Assembly (NCBI RefSeq): GCF_037126245.1
Contig: NZ_CP136925.1
Span: 1,814,001 to 1,878,000, forward strand
Direction: 5' to 3'
DNA from: Mangrovimonas cancribranchiae
GTDB lineage: Bacteria; Bacteroidota; Bacteroidia; Flavobacteriales; Flavobacteriaceae
Length of the DNA stretch: 64,000 bases
Positions 1 through 8,225 of the stretch are shown here, one piece after another (positions within the stretch are counted from its first letter, which is position 1; each line of letters opens with the position of its first letter). A program made the position numbers and the translations under genes. The notes under the pieces were generated by a model. The model ran no database searches. It worked only from the letters and a program-made list of their open reading frames with translations, and was not told the origin of the DNA.

Positions 1-2
1 CT

Positions 3-620
3 GTAGATAGAAGCAATTCCATAAAAAAAGTTAGTCAAATTACAACTTACCACATAGGAAGGCTTTTGGCTTATAGCACTATTGGTTTATTTTTTGGACT
101 TATTGGCAGAAACCTTTACATTTTTGGATTACAACAACAACTATCCATAATAATAGGTGTTTTAATGATTATTATTGCAGTGCTTCCCTATAAAACTATA
201 AGTAAGTACAACGCTTCAAAACCATTACACAAACTTATAGCTAAAGTAAAGAGTAAACTAGGTATGGCTTTAAAAAGAAAAACGGCCGACACCTTTTTCA
301 CTATTGGTTTTCTTAATGGGTTTTTACCTTGTGGCTTAGTTTATATGGCTGTTTTTGGAAGCTTAGTAAGTAGTACGGTTACAGAAGGCGTTTTATATAT
401 GACTCTTTTTGGTATGGGCACAATTCCGTTAATGACATCAGCCATATACTTGGGTAAGTTTTTAAACACCAAAATAAAACAACGCATACAAAAGGCCATT
501 CCCGTTTTTGTTGTTATTATAGGAATTCTATTTATTTTAAGAGGCTTAGGGCTTGGCATTCCTTACCTCTCTCCTGCTCCAGCCATTGAAATGGTTTCAG
601 GCAATGTAAATTGCCATTAA
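3..620 (+). CDS. Sulfite exporter TauE/SafE family permease, 5' end cut by window
   Basis: This is a polytopic inner-membrane protein of the TauE/SafE (UreH-like) family. The reading frame stays open to the first bases of the window. Translation upstream of the first candidate start (TTG at 66) reads YHIGRLLAY, a conserved part of this family, so the true start lies outside the window. Hydrophobic segments lie at both ends, around a conserved core GFLNGFLPCGLVYMA. In Flavobacteriaceae this family often sits at the end of the cbb3 cytochrome oxidase (cco) cluster and is suspected of a role in copper or sulfur handling during oxidase assembly. That the missing left neighbours are cco genes is inference. 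The stop is followed after 20 bp by a perfect palindrome that belongs to the next gene's promoter region. Confidence 0.8.
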   Translation, partial: VDRSNSIKKVSQITTYHIGRLLAYSTIGLFFGLIGRNLYIFGLQQQLSIIIGVLMIIIAVLPYKTISKYNASKPLHKLIAKVKSKLGMALKRKTADTFFTIGFLNGFLPCGLVYMAVFGSLVSSTVTEGVLYMTLFGMGTIPLMTSAIYLGKFLNTKIKQRIQKAIPVFVVIIGILFILRGLGLGIPYLSPAPAIEMVSGNVNCH

Positions 621-640
621 AAATTACTCTAATAATCTAT

Positions 641-679
641 CAGAAACAAATTTGTTTCTGGGTTAAAGTAATATCTTTG
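641..679 (+). promoter_or_regulatory. Promoter of Usp gene overlapped by a perfect 20-bp palindrome
   Basis: The sequence CAGAAACAAATTTGTTTCTG (641-660) is a perfect 20-bp palindrome. A Bacteroidota -7 element TATCTTTG (TAnnTTTG) lies at 672-679, and a TTTG at 651-654 inside the palindrome is a possible -33 element at a 17-bp spacing. No T-run follows the palindrome, so it looks like an operator for a dimeric regulator rather than a terminator for the upstream gene. It differs in sequence from the FNR-like palindromes at the nos and hemN promoters. Confidence 0.55.
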
Positions 680-699
680 TTATAATAGGCCATCATAAT

Positions 700-1512
700 A
701 TGAAACACATTCTACTACTTACCGATTTTTCTAAAAGTGCTACCAATGCCATGGAATATGCCTTGGCTTTTTTTAATACTGAAAAATGCCATTTTCACTT
801 AATGTATGTTCATAAATCTAACAGTTTTACAATGGACGACTTAATGAGTAGCTCTAAAAAAAATGTATACGATGCTATTTTAAAAGATGAAAAACAACAA
901 TTAGAAGCTTATAAAACCCAATTACAAAACACTTATAATCAACATCAATTTTCAACAATAATTGATTACGATAATCTGTTAAGCGCTATTAAACAAACAA
1001 TAGACAGTCAACTTATTGATTTAATTATTGCTGGATACGATGGTGCTACCAGCCTTTTTGAAGTCGTTTTTGGCACTAATACACTTCAAATTATAAGAAA
1101 CATAGCCTGTCCTACACTTATTATTCCTGAAGATTTTAGCTTTAATGACTTTAAAGATGTTTTATTACCTTTAGACGAACACGATATGCTTGACACCAAA
1201 GAGTTTGATAGGCTTTTAAAATTCTTAGATATTAACAAAACGCATTTTCACGTTTTAAGAATGGAACAAGATAACCATTTAATAGAAACCGATAAGCAGC
1301 AATTAAACACCAAGGTGAAATCGTACGATTATCACTCCATTAAAAATGTGGCCCTTGCAGATGCCGTTTCAACCTACCAACAGCTAAAAAAAATAGATAT
1401 TATTGGGCTTATTGTTGAAAAGGAAAGTTTTTTAAAGCGTTTAATAGCCGAGTCTTCAACAACAAAAATCAGTAAGAGCTTGAGTTTACCCTTACTGATT
1501 GTTCATCATTAA
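700..1512 (+). CDS. Universal stress protein, tandem UspA domains
   Basis: This 270-residue cytoplasmic protein is of the length expected for two fused Usp domains. The first domain (about residues 1-147) opens with KHILLLTDFSKSATNAMEYA and has a modified nucleotide-binding loop, AGYDGATSLFEVVFGTNT, followed by CPTLIIPEDF at the domain end. The second domain (about 148-270) opens with FKDVLLPLDE and is more degenerate: its glycine loop is replaced by VEKESFLKRLIAESS, so it may not bind ATP. In flavobacteria such proteins often accompany oxygen-limitation genes, and a second Usp gene lies near hemN in this window. It is a single gene after a strong promoter; the next gene converges on it from 10 bp away. 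Confidence 0.85.
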   Translation: MKHILLLTDFSKSATNAMEYALAFFNTEKCHFHLMYVHKSNSFTMDDLMSSSKKNVYDAILKDEKQQLEAYKTQLQNTYNQHQFSTIIDYDNLLSAIKQTIDSQLIDLIIAGYDGATSLFEVVFGTNTLQIIRNIACPTLIIPEDFSFNDFKDVLLPLDEHDMLDTKEFDRLLKFLDINKTHFHVLRMEQDNHLIETDKQQLNTKVKSYDYHSIKNVALADAVSTYQQLKKIDIIGLIVEKESFLKRLIAESSTTKISKSLSLPLLIVHH

Positions 1513-1521
1513 ACACACTAT

Positions 1522-3519
1522 TTAAAATATAGCATACGACGCATTTACGTAAAAATTACGTCCTTGTCTTGGTATATTATTCCAATCGGCGTAGGTTGAA
1601 TATTGAGCATCTAAAATATTCTCTACCCCATATTTAAATACCATTTTGCTACTTTTAAAATTGATAACATGTCCTAAATTTAAGTTTATCACACCATAAG
1701 CAGGCGTTTCATCTTCACCATAAAAACTACTAAATCTACTTTGGTTACCATTACCTTCTAATTGTAAACTCGCATTAAATGTTGCCGTAGAATAAGCCAC
1801 CTCAGCTAAGTATGACAATGGTTTTATTAGTGGCAACGATTCGCCATTACTACCTTGACCGTAGTTATAACCTAATGAAGCATTAAGCGACAGTTTTTTT
1901 GATACACTATATGATGTATTCAAATAAACATCAAAAATAGACGCATGATTTAAACCTGTATATGTTTTTACTCCAGAAGCACCAATAGTCATAGCACTTA
2001 AAGTTGGATCTATTTCACCAACTATATAATCTAGAATATAAAAATAGGAGCTTTCTAACCCTATTTTAAAACTCTTTAGGTTGTAATTTGCCTTTATATT
2101 AGTTTGAATAGATTTTTCATTGCTTAAATAGGGATTTCCTATGTAATCAAAATTGTCAAAACTGTTGAATAAGAAAAAACCATAACCTTCGCTAACCGAC
2201 GGAGCCCGTTCGCCATATCCTAATCCAAAAGCAACATCAAATGTTGATTTTTTTAATTGATAATCGGCAGCTATAGTTTTTAAAAATCTATGTTTTGAAT
2301 CGCTTAATGTTGGGTAAAAAATTTGTAAACTTTCCAAACCAGCCTTTTCACCAATAGAATTGTTATGCACACCAAATCGTACCGAAGCCGACACCTTTGA
2401 TGCTTTATTTAAGACATAAGTATCTTTAGCATACACTCCAGAATACCATGTTCTAATATCTGGCCAAGTGTACATAAACATAAGTGGTTGATTGGAATCG
2501 TTAGGATACATGGTCATTTCAGCTAGAGAACGATTGTAAAAGCCATTTACATTGAAAAGTAAATTATGTTTATGCTCGCTAATTTTCACTTTACTATAAA
2601 ACCCGTACGTATCGCTCCATCCTGGCATATCCATACGAATAGGCACGTCTGGACGTTGCGAATCGTCCATGATATGCGTAATGGTATTGAAATACAACTT
2701 GGTTTCCCATGAGTTAATAAATGTAGAATCGTTTTTAAAAGTGTGTGTTAGCGATGTTATTAAAGCCTCTGCTAACGATACATCCATAGGTAAAGCTGGA
2801 TAACCAACATCTGTTGCTTTATCATAAATAATATTTGCATCTAATTGATGGTTTTCTGTTAGCTTATAACCACTTTGCAACGAAACATTATATTTTTGAA
2901 ATTGTGAGTATAATACTTCTTGATTGTTGCCTGCATCATAATTATCAGATTTTCTAAAAATACCATCGGCATTTATATAAAACTTGTTTCCAGAATATTC
3001 CAAATCTAAACCTGCTGTTTTATAATTACCATTGGTTTCGTAACCTAAATCTACACTTGATTTTAATCCAAAATCATAATATTTAGATTCCGGTAATTGT
3101 AAGTCGATAGATCCACCTACACAATGGCCATTTTCGGTACCTTCCTGCCCTGAAGCAATAGTAACTTTTTTTAAATTTGACACATCAACATAGGATGTAA
3201 TTGGGTCCATTTTATCGGTACATGCACCAAATATTTGCATGCCATCTATAGTAACATTTAAGCGCTCGCTAGTCATGTTACTTAATGTAGGTTCCCAAGC
3301 ATAATTTCCACGCTTAATCATAGTAATATGATTAGATTTTTCTAAATAATCGTCTACACTTGATAAGGTTTTTTCTTGGCGGTAATTACTTAGTTTTCGT
3401 TGCGATATTACAATAACCTCATCTAATTTTGTGGTGTCCTTTTCCATAGAAGATGCTATTTCCTGTCCTAAAGAAACTGTACTGTATATTAGTCCTAGTA
3501 GTGTTATGAGTTTTTTCAT
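1522..3519 (-). CDS. TonB-dependent outer-membrane receptor, OprC/NosA-type copper receptor candidate
   Basis: This 665-residue protein has a signal peptide (about residues 1-18), a plug domain (about 30-150) and a 22-strand type barrel ending in a C-terminal Phe. The plug contains C100-x3-M104 (GACTDKMDP) and a barrel loop contains H282-x-M284 (THIMDD). From memory, the Pseudomonas copper receptor OprC binds copper through a C-x3-M and an H-x-M motif spaced about 180 residues apart; here the spacing is 182. NosA, the Pseudomonas stutzeri homologue, was found because its loss starves nitrous oxide reductase of copper. The gene lies downstream of the nos operon on the same strand, after a Met/His-rich lipoprotein gene. 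The TonB-receptor call is firm; the copper specificity is inferred from motifs and context. Confidence 0.85.
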   Translation of the reverse strand: MKKLITLLGLIYSTVSLGQEIASSMEKDTTKLDEVIVISQRKLSNYRQEKTLSSVDDYLEKSNHITMIKRGNYAWEPTLSNMTSERLNVTIDGMQIFGACTDKMDPITSYVDVSNLKKVTIASGQEGTENGHCVGGSIDLQLPESKYYDFGLKSSVDLGYETNGNYKTAGLDLEYSGNKFYINADGIFRKSDNYDAGNNQEVLYSQFQKYNVSLQSGYKLTENHQLDANIIYDKATDVGYPALPMDVSLAEALITSLTHTFKNDSTFINSWETKLYFNTITHIMDDSQRPDVPIRMDMPGWSDTYGFYSKVKISEHKHNLLFNVNGFYNRSLAEMTMYPNDSNQPLMFMYTWPDIRTWYSGVYAKDTYVLNKASKVSASVRFGVHNNSIGEKAGLESLQIFYPTLSDSKHRFLKTIAADYQLKKSTFDVAFGLGYGERAPSVSEGYGFFLFNSFDNFDYIGNPYLSNEKSIQTNIKANYNLKSFKIGLESSYFYILDYIVGEIDPTLSAMTIGASGVKTYTGLNHASIFDVYLNTSYSVSKKLSLNASLGYNYGQGSNGESLPLIKPLSYLAEVAYSTATFNASLQLEGNGNQSRFSSFYGEDETPAYGVINLNLGHVINFKSSKMVFKYGVENILDAQYSTYADWNNIPRQGRNFYVNASYAIF

Positions 3520-3533
3520 GATTATTATATTTT

Positions 3534-3573
3534 ATGAGATGTCATAGTTGGTGATATATCTATGACATCTCAT
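3534..3573 (-). promoter_or_regulatory. Perfect 14-bp stem hairpin just upstream of the TonB receptor start
   Basis: The arms ATGAGATGTCATAG (3534-3547) and CTATGACATCTCAT (3560-3573) pair perfectly around a 12-nt loop. The hairpin fills most of the gap between the lipoprotein stop and the receptor start and ends 14 nt before the receptor ATG. No T-run follows on the minus strand, so it is not a standard terminator for that strand. It could stabilise the mRNA, limit translation of the receptor, or serve as an operator at DNA level. Confidence 0.6.
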
Positions 3574-3584
3574 GTTTTAAAAAA

Positions 3585-4436
3585 TTAAAACTCTAATTCT
3601 AGATATAGGCTACTTTGCTCGTTAGTTTCTGTTACGTCTTCACCTTTTAAAACATCATCATTATCATTAATAAGCTTTAAGTTTAACACCCAATATCCTG
3701 TCATGGTTAGCGATAAATTAGCGTGATACATATTATCGGTTTGATTAAATGTTAAATTGGTATTGTTTGGTGAGCTATGGTTTCCCATACCTGGCATACG
3801 TGGATCTAGAGTTAATAGGTAGTTTTCAACAACTGGAAAAGACATCATTGTTTCCATTTTATAAACCCCCACAACTAAGTCGTTATTTCCAATTATGGGG
3901 TTTTTAGGCTCAATCATGGCAACGATATAACGATTGTCGTCATTCCCCATAAAACTGGCTACATTTTGATCGTCATTTTGCATTACCGTAATGGTTTCAG
4001 AAATCATATAATCCACATCATCAATAGTATAATTTAATGTTAAAGACCATCCTGAACCATCGGCATTAGTCATTTGATAAATAATAGTTCCTTCATAAAT
4101 TGTATTTTTTCCGCTAACTTTAACTGGGTTTGTATTTGGGCATGAATGCTGCATTGTTGGCATTTGCATTATAGGCATCCAAGAAATTGTAGCATTTTCA
4201 ATATAGCTATTGGTTGTTTTATCTTTTATTCGAACACTAACCTCGTTGTATCCTGTATAGAAAAGTCCTGATTTGTTATACAATTCGATTGTATGCGTGT
4301 CGTTTTCTAATTCTTGAATTAAGTTTAAACCTTGTGTTTCGTTAATTGATGGTGTAAATTCATCGTTGTCATCTGTAGAGCAAGCTACGTTGAACAATGC
4401 CAAAAAAAGAATTGGCAGTATATATTTAAATTTCAT
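3585..4436 (-). CDS. Met/His-rich lipoprotein, YtkA-like tandem domains, putative copper-binding
   Basis: This is a Sec lipoprotein with the signal MKFKYILPILFLAL and lipobox NVAC. I chose the ATG at 4436 because it gives a compact signal peptide; an upstream in-frame ATG at 4457 would add seven residues. The mature part looks like two related beta-sandwich domains. The first carries WMPIMQMPTMQHSCP and the second DPRMPGMGNHSSP, that is Met-rich stretches closing on His. This pattern resembles YtkA-like/FixH-type and PCuAC-like copper-binding folds. It sits between a 131-residue Cys/His protein and the OprC-like receptor, all in one direction, so periplasmic or outer-membrane copper binding is a reasonable guess. 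I do not recognise a named family with certainty. Confidence 0.65.
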   Translation of the reverse strand: MKFKYILPILFLALFNVACSTDDNDEFTPSINETQGLNLIQELENDTHTIELYNKSGLFYTGYNEVSVRIKDKTTNSYIENATISWMPIMQMPTMQHSCPNTNPVKVSGKNTIYEGTIIYQMTNADGSGWSLTLNYTIDDVDYMISETITVMQNDDQNVASFMGNDDNRYIVAMIEPKNPIIGNNDLVVGVYKMETMMSFPVVENYLLTLDPRMPGMGNHSSPNNTNLTFNQTDNMYHANLSLTMTGYWVLNLKLINDNDDVLKGEDVTETNEQSSLYLELEF

Positions 4437-4582
4437 TTTAATTTGTTTTATAGGCATACCTATAGCGTGTTGCTGTATACAAGCAACATCTATTTAGTAT
4501 TATTTTTGTAATATTTATATATAATTATCCTCATCCAACTCATTAGAATAAGTTAGAAGGAAAGCTATTTTTAAAGAAATAA

Positions 4583-4978
4583 TTATATAATATTTGGTGG
4601 TGGTGTATCTACTAAAAGTAGTGTTTCGTGAGGAATTGGCATATTATAAAACGCTTCGTTTTTACTTGTAAAAACCGAAATAAATTGTGGCGTAACGGAA
4701 TTTACACTTGACACAAAAAATACATCTAAAACAAGGCGTTTACTTTCTTGAACTGGAGCTTTATTATCTGTTCCTGTTTCGTTTTTTGCTAATTGCTTTT
4801 TTAAATGGCATTTCCCATTACACCCTTGTTGATTGTCTTTTTGAATACACAAAGTTTTGGCTATAAACTCTTGATTAGCTAAAAAGTCGCCCACAATAAC
4901 CAACGTGTTAATATTATGCGCTAGTAGAATAACTACAAGTACATGCGCTGTAATATTATGGGTAAAACTTTTAATCAT
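4583..4978 (-). CDS. Small exported protein with a CNGKCHL motif, unknown function
   Basis: This 131-residue protein starts with an N-terminal hydrophobic segment (about residues 10-32) that acts as a signal or anchor. It is followed by C-IQKDNQQG-CNGKCHLKKQL, that is three Cys and one His within about 15 residues, and a polar tail with LLVDTPPPN near the end. I do not recognise a named function. The C-x3-C-H cluster could ligate a metal such as copper. Its place, 73 bp after nosY and before the Met/His lipoprotein and copper-type receptor, suggests the same pathway. The sequence TAAATTTG at 4990-4983 on this strand fits the Bacteroidota -7 consensus but leaves almost no leader, so the gene may instead be read through from nos. 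Confidence 0.6.
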   Translation of the reverse strand: MIKSFTHNITAHVLVVILLAHNINTLVIVGDFLANQEFIAKTLCIQKDNQQGCNGKCHLKKQLAKNETGTDNKAPVQESKRLVLDVFFVSSVNSVTPQFISVFTSKNEAFYNMPIPHETLLLVDTPPPNII

Positions 4979-5051
4979 GTTGCAAATTTAAGTATTGCCT
5001 TCTTATTTTTATGTGATAATAGTTACTTAATTAAAAAATCGTTCTTTAGCA

Positions 5052-5834
5052 TTAAAAATCTTTTTTTCTAGATTTAAACATTATTCGCATTACAGGGAGA
5101 ATGACCCAAATAATAAGCATAATAAACGATACTATTAACCCAAAACTGGTTCCGAAAAATTGTTTAAATATGGCTCCTGTGTAACCTAATAACGCTGAAA
5201 TATCTAATTTTAATAAAATTAAAGTTCTTGATAAATCTATAGGATTTAACATAGTGCCAACAAGCGAGAGTTTATCTAAAGGGTAATCCTCGAAAAAGAT
5301 TAAACTCATAAGAAATACCCCATCGTAAATAATCGCTAAAAGTAACCATAGTAAAATAGCATAGCCAAATCCTTTTATTTTATTGTCGTTGGATAATGCT
5401 ATGTTAAATGCTAAAGCAGTAAAAATAAAGGTTAAAAAGGTACCTGTTATAAGTAATAATGAAAAGTCCCAGATAGCATTACTTTTAAATAAACCATAAA
5501 AAACAAACGGAATTCCTAACCCTAAAATCAAGCTCATGGATAGCGACATTGCCACACCTAAATATTGTCCTAAAAAAATGGAGGATCGTTTTAAGGGTTG
5601 TGCCAAAAGTAACTCTGTAAACTCTTTGGAATTGTAATAATACATAACGCCAAAAATGGTTCCTATGAGTGGTACTAAAACAATAATAACATTCATGAGC
5701 GTAATGACTGCTTTGGATAAATCGTTGTTTAAAAACAGTAACACAATGCCTAATAACAAATAAAATGCAAAGTACACATAACTCCAACGGCTACGTATTA
5801 AATCGAAAAAACTATATTTTAATATTTTAAGCAT
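5052..5834 (-). CDS. nosY: NosY, ABC transporter permease for NosZ maturation
   Basis: This inner-membrane protein has six predicted hydrophobic segments and pairs with the ATPase NosF. NosDFY is required for assembly of the CuZ centre of nitrous oxide reductase. The N-terminal LKILKYSFFDLIRSRW and the ABC-2 type layout match the family. I chose the ATG at 5834 (260 residues): it overlaps the nosF stop by 8 nt (ATGCTTAA), a coupling pattern repeated elsewhere in this window. An upstream ATG at 5870 would give a 44-nt overlap and an unusual 12-residue extension. It is the last gene of the nos set proper. Confidence 0.9.
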   Translation of the reverse strand: MLKILKYSFFDLIRSRWSYVYFAFYLLLGIVLLFLNNDLSKAVITLMNVIIVLVPLIGTIFGVMYYYNSKEFTELLLAQPLKRSSIFLGQYLGVAMSLSMSLILGLGIPFVFYGLFKSNAIWDFSLLLITGTFLTFIFTALAFNIALSNDNKIKGFGYAILLWLLLAIIYDGVFLMSLIFFEDYPLDKLSLVGTMLNPIDLSRTLILLKLDISALLGYTGAIFKQFFGTSFGLIVSFIMLIIWVILPVMRIMFKSRKKDF

Positions 5835-6534
5835 GATTTTCTGATAAAATAGACGCAATAGCGTGTTCAAAATCTTGCTGATTGGTCTTGTTTTTTAATT
5901 CGGTTATGGTTCCTTTAAAATAAATTTTGCCTTCCAGAAGAAAGACAATTTCATCTGAAATTTCTTCAACAAAGCTCATAATATGCGAGGTTATTAAAAT
6001 AGTTTTTCCTTTGGCTTTTTCTTCTTGAATAAGATTTTTTAATCGTATTAAGGAAATAGGATCTAGCCCTGTTGTTGGTTCGTCTAAAATAATTAGCGGG
6101 CTATCAAACATAAAGGTTAGAACAATGTTTACTTTTTGTTTTGTTCCGCCAGAAAGGTTGCCTAGTTTTTTATCTAAAAAAGGGGTTAGTTTAAATAATT
6201 CTATTAAACGCTCATCTTCGTTAGTGTTTTTTCGCAAATCCTTAATCATTCTAATAAGCTCTTTTACTTTTAGGTTACTAGGAAAATTGGCTATTTGCGG
6301 CAAGTAATCTATATAATGCCTGTAACTTGAGTTTTTCTTGATGTTTTCTCCTTGTACTTTAATAGTTCCTTTATTGGGAATTACCATACCAAGAATAGAC
6401 TTGATTAATGTTGTTTTTCCAGAACCATTAGGGCCTAAAACTGCTATTATACCACCGTTTTTAATACTTAAATCAACGCCTTTTAATACTTGGTTTTTTC
6501 CAAATTTTTTATGTAGGTTTTCAATGCTTACCAT
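5827..6534 (-). CDS. nosF: NosF, ABC transporter ATPase for NosZ maturation
   Basis: This 235-residue cytoplasmic ATPase has a Walker A GPNGSGKTTL (about residues 34-43), the signature LSGGTKQKV (about 128-136), a Walker B LIILDEPTTG and the switch His in ITSHI. It energises the NosDFY complex that delivers sulfur or copper species for the CuZ centre of NosZ. The gene starts within the last codons of nosD (7-nt overlap) and overlaps nosY by 8 nt, so the three are translated as a coupled block. Confidence 0.93.
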   Translation of the reverse strand: MVSIENLHKKFGKNQVLKGVDLSIKNGGIIAVLGPNGSGKTTLIKSILGMVIPNKGTIKVQGENIKKNSSYRHYIDYLPQIANFPSNLKVKELIRMIKDLRKNTNEDERLIELFKLTPFLDKKLGNLSGGTKQKVNIVLTFMFDSPLIILDEPTTGLDPISLIRLKNLIQEEKAKGKTILITSHIMSFVEEISDEIVFLLEGKIYFKGTITELKNKTNQQDFEHAIASILSENHA

Positions 6535-7763
6535 GTTATGCGTTTTGTTTGTGGATTATTATCTAATAAATTATCTGGCGTAAAAACGGGTGACACTTTT
6601 TCTGAAAAATCGATAATATCTATAAACATACTTCGTAATAATATTATGGTTTCAGGTGTACGATTTACAATGTAAGAATAGAGTTTAACAGGTCTATAAG
6701 GTATATCGCCAATACCGTCTTTATTTAAATCGTAGCCGGTGTAATTACTCCAATAGTTCTTATCAAAAACATTGTCGTTTACTTTGCTGTTATAAGCTAT
6801 ATCAAACGAATTATATAAAAAATTATTCTCAGTAAACGTATTAGTATAACATGCTCCTCGTACTTTAATTGCCCAACCATTTTTTATAAAATCGTTGTGT
6901 TTATATACTATTCTGTTCGAGCCTTCTATATTAATGCCTATGGTATTCTCTTGAAAAGTATTTCCTATAATTTCTGAATCGTTTATCTCTTTAAGTAACA
7001 TACCATAAGAAGCTGTTCCCCAATTTTCTTTAAAGGTATTGTTAAACATTTTTATATGCTTGGAAAACATAACAGCAACACCTGCGCCATTATTCTCGAA
7101 GGTATTATCTTGATAAGTATCGGTATTGGAAAACATAAAATGCAATCCATACCTTACATTATTAGCACTTACATTATTCTTAATTAAACAATTATCTGAA
7201 AACTCTAAATAAATGCCATCTCGCACTCGTTCTACATAATTATGCTCTATTTCAATATGATTACTGTACCATAATTGAATACCATTTCCAGAATTGTACT
7301 CTTCTACGGCATTTCCTATTATTTTGTTATGATATATCTTACCGTAATTAGATTTTTCTAGATAGATACCGAAGAATAATTTTTCTAAAACCAGATTTTG
7401 TATTACAAAATGCTTGCTATTTTTAACCCTTAAAGCGGCGTAATCTTCTGTATAACTCGTGCCTACATTTATAATAAATAATCCATCTACTGTAACAGAG
7501 TCGGAAGCAACTGTTATGATCTCTCCTTTAAATTCACCATCTATAACAGGGTAGTTTTTCCCTTTAATGATTAATGGTTTATCGACTATAATATTATGCT
7601 CTTTATAAGTACCTGGTTTTACGGTTATAGTATCAAAACGCTGTGCTTTATTAATAGCCTCTTTTAACGTAGATATAGTACACGTACTACACACCTCTAT
7701 ATGTTGAGCATGAGTTGTCATAGCTAAAAAAATAGCACATATAATAACGCCCCATTTTTTCAT
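6528..7763 (-). CDS. nosD: NosD, periplasmic copper-related maturation protein
   Basis: This 411-residue protein has a signal peptide (about residues 1-19). A right-handed beta-helix follows, built of CASH/PbH1 repeats with many Asn ladders (NNVSANNVRYGLHF and similar). This is the NosD fold; it binds NosFY on the periplasmic side and is needed for CuZ assembly. The C-terminal stretch contains the family-typical YWSNYTGYDLNKDGIGD. It begins 2 nt after the nosL stop and overlaps nosF, so it is firmly part of the operon. The length is usual for the family. Confidence 0.92.
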   Translation of the reverse strand: MKKWGVIICAIFLAMTTHAQHIEVCSTCTISTLKEAINKAQRFDTITVKPGTYKEHNIIVDKPLIIKGKNYPVIDGEFKGEIITVASDSVTVDGLFIINVGTSYTEDYAALRVKNSKHFVIQNLVLEKLFFGIYLEKSNYGKIYHNKIIGNAVEEYNSGNGIQLWYSNHIEIEHNYVERVRDGIYLEFSDNCLIKNNVSANNVRYGLHFMFSNTDTYQDNTFENNGAGVAVMFSKHIKMFNNTFKENWGTASYGMLLKEINDSEIIGNTFQENTIGINIEGSNRIVYKHNDFIKNGWAIKVRGACYTNTFTENNFLYNSFDIAYNSKVNDNVFDKNYWSNYTGYDLNKDGIGDIPYRPVKLYSYIVNRTPETIILLRSMFIDIIDFSEKVSPVFTPDNLLDNNPQTKRITW

Positions 7764-7765
7764 AA

Positions 7766-8203
7766 CTATTTATTATTTAAATACTCTTGTAAGCTTGACC
7801 AATTATACAGTGTACCACCTTTGTTGGATTGAACAGACTCTGCCTCTGCTTTTGTTTTAAAAGCTGACAGGTAAGCTCCCATAGGACTAGGAATGTTTTC
7901 GCTAATTAAAAAAGTGGCTTGTGTGGCATCAATTAAAGCTTCTGGCTCTAAATAATTATTTGATAAGTATAGAGCTATCTCATTGGTATCAAATTCTTCC
8001 ATAAAATTAACCATACACTCTGTTGCATCAAATTTATAGACCTTTCCCTTTTGAGTAACAATCTCGGCTGCGTGGACTTTATCAACAATAGTCATTTTAC
8101 AAAAATGGCAACCATCTTCACCGTAATTTATAGGTTTAGGGGCTACATTGCATGCAAATAACAACAACAATATATATATTGAAAAATATTTTAGTGGTTT
8201 CAT
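7766..8203 (-). CDS. nosL: NosL, copper-binding lipoprotein
   Basis: This 145-residue Sec lipoprotein (lipobox LFAC) has the NosL signature GCHFCKMTIVDKVHAAEIV followed by KFDATECMVNFM. NosL is an outer-membrane-facing Cu(I) chaperone that passes copper towards NosZ. The Cys, Met and His residues of these two motifs are the expected ligands. It lies between the NosB-like membrane protein and nosD, as in other clade II clusters. It is also a natural candidate recipient of copper brought in by the receptor encoded at 1522-3519, which is inference. Confidence 0.92.
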   Translation of the reverse strand: MKPLKYFSIYILLLLFACNVAPKPINYGEDGCHFCKMTIVDKVHAAEIVTQKGKVYKFDATECMVNFMEEFDTNEIALYLSNNYLEPEALIDATQATFLISENIPSPMGAYLSAFKTKAEAESVQSNKGGTLYNWSSLQEYLNNK

Positions 8204-8225
8204 GTTTAGTGTTTTTATGTTCTCT

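Noticed and set aside
4468-4488. 7-bp inverted repeat TGTTGCT/AGCAACA upstream of the Met/His lipoprotein gene
   Set aside because: It is short, has no T-run and no second copy at a comparable position. It is noted only as a possible weak hairpin.
4583-4978. CNGKCH as a C-x3-C-H heme c attachment site
   Set aside because: The protein has no cytochrome fold length and no distal Met pattern. A metal-binding or disulfide role is at least as likely.
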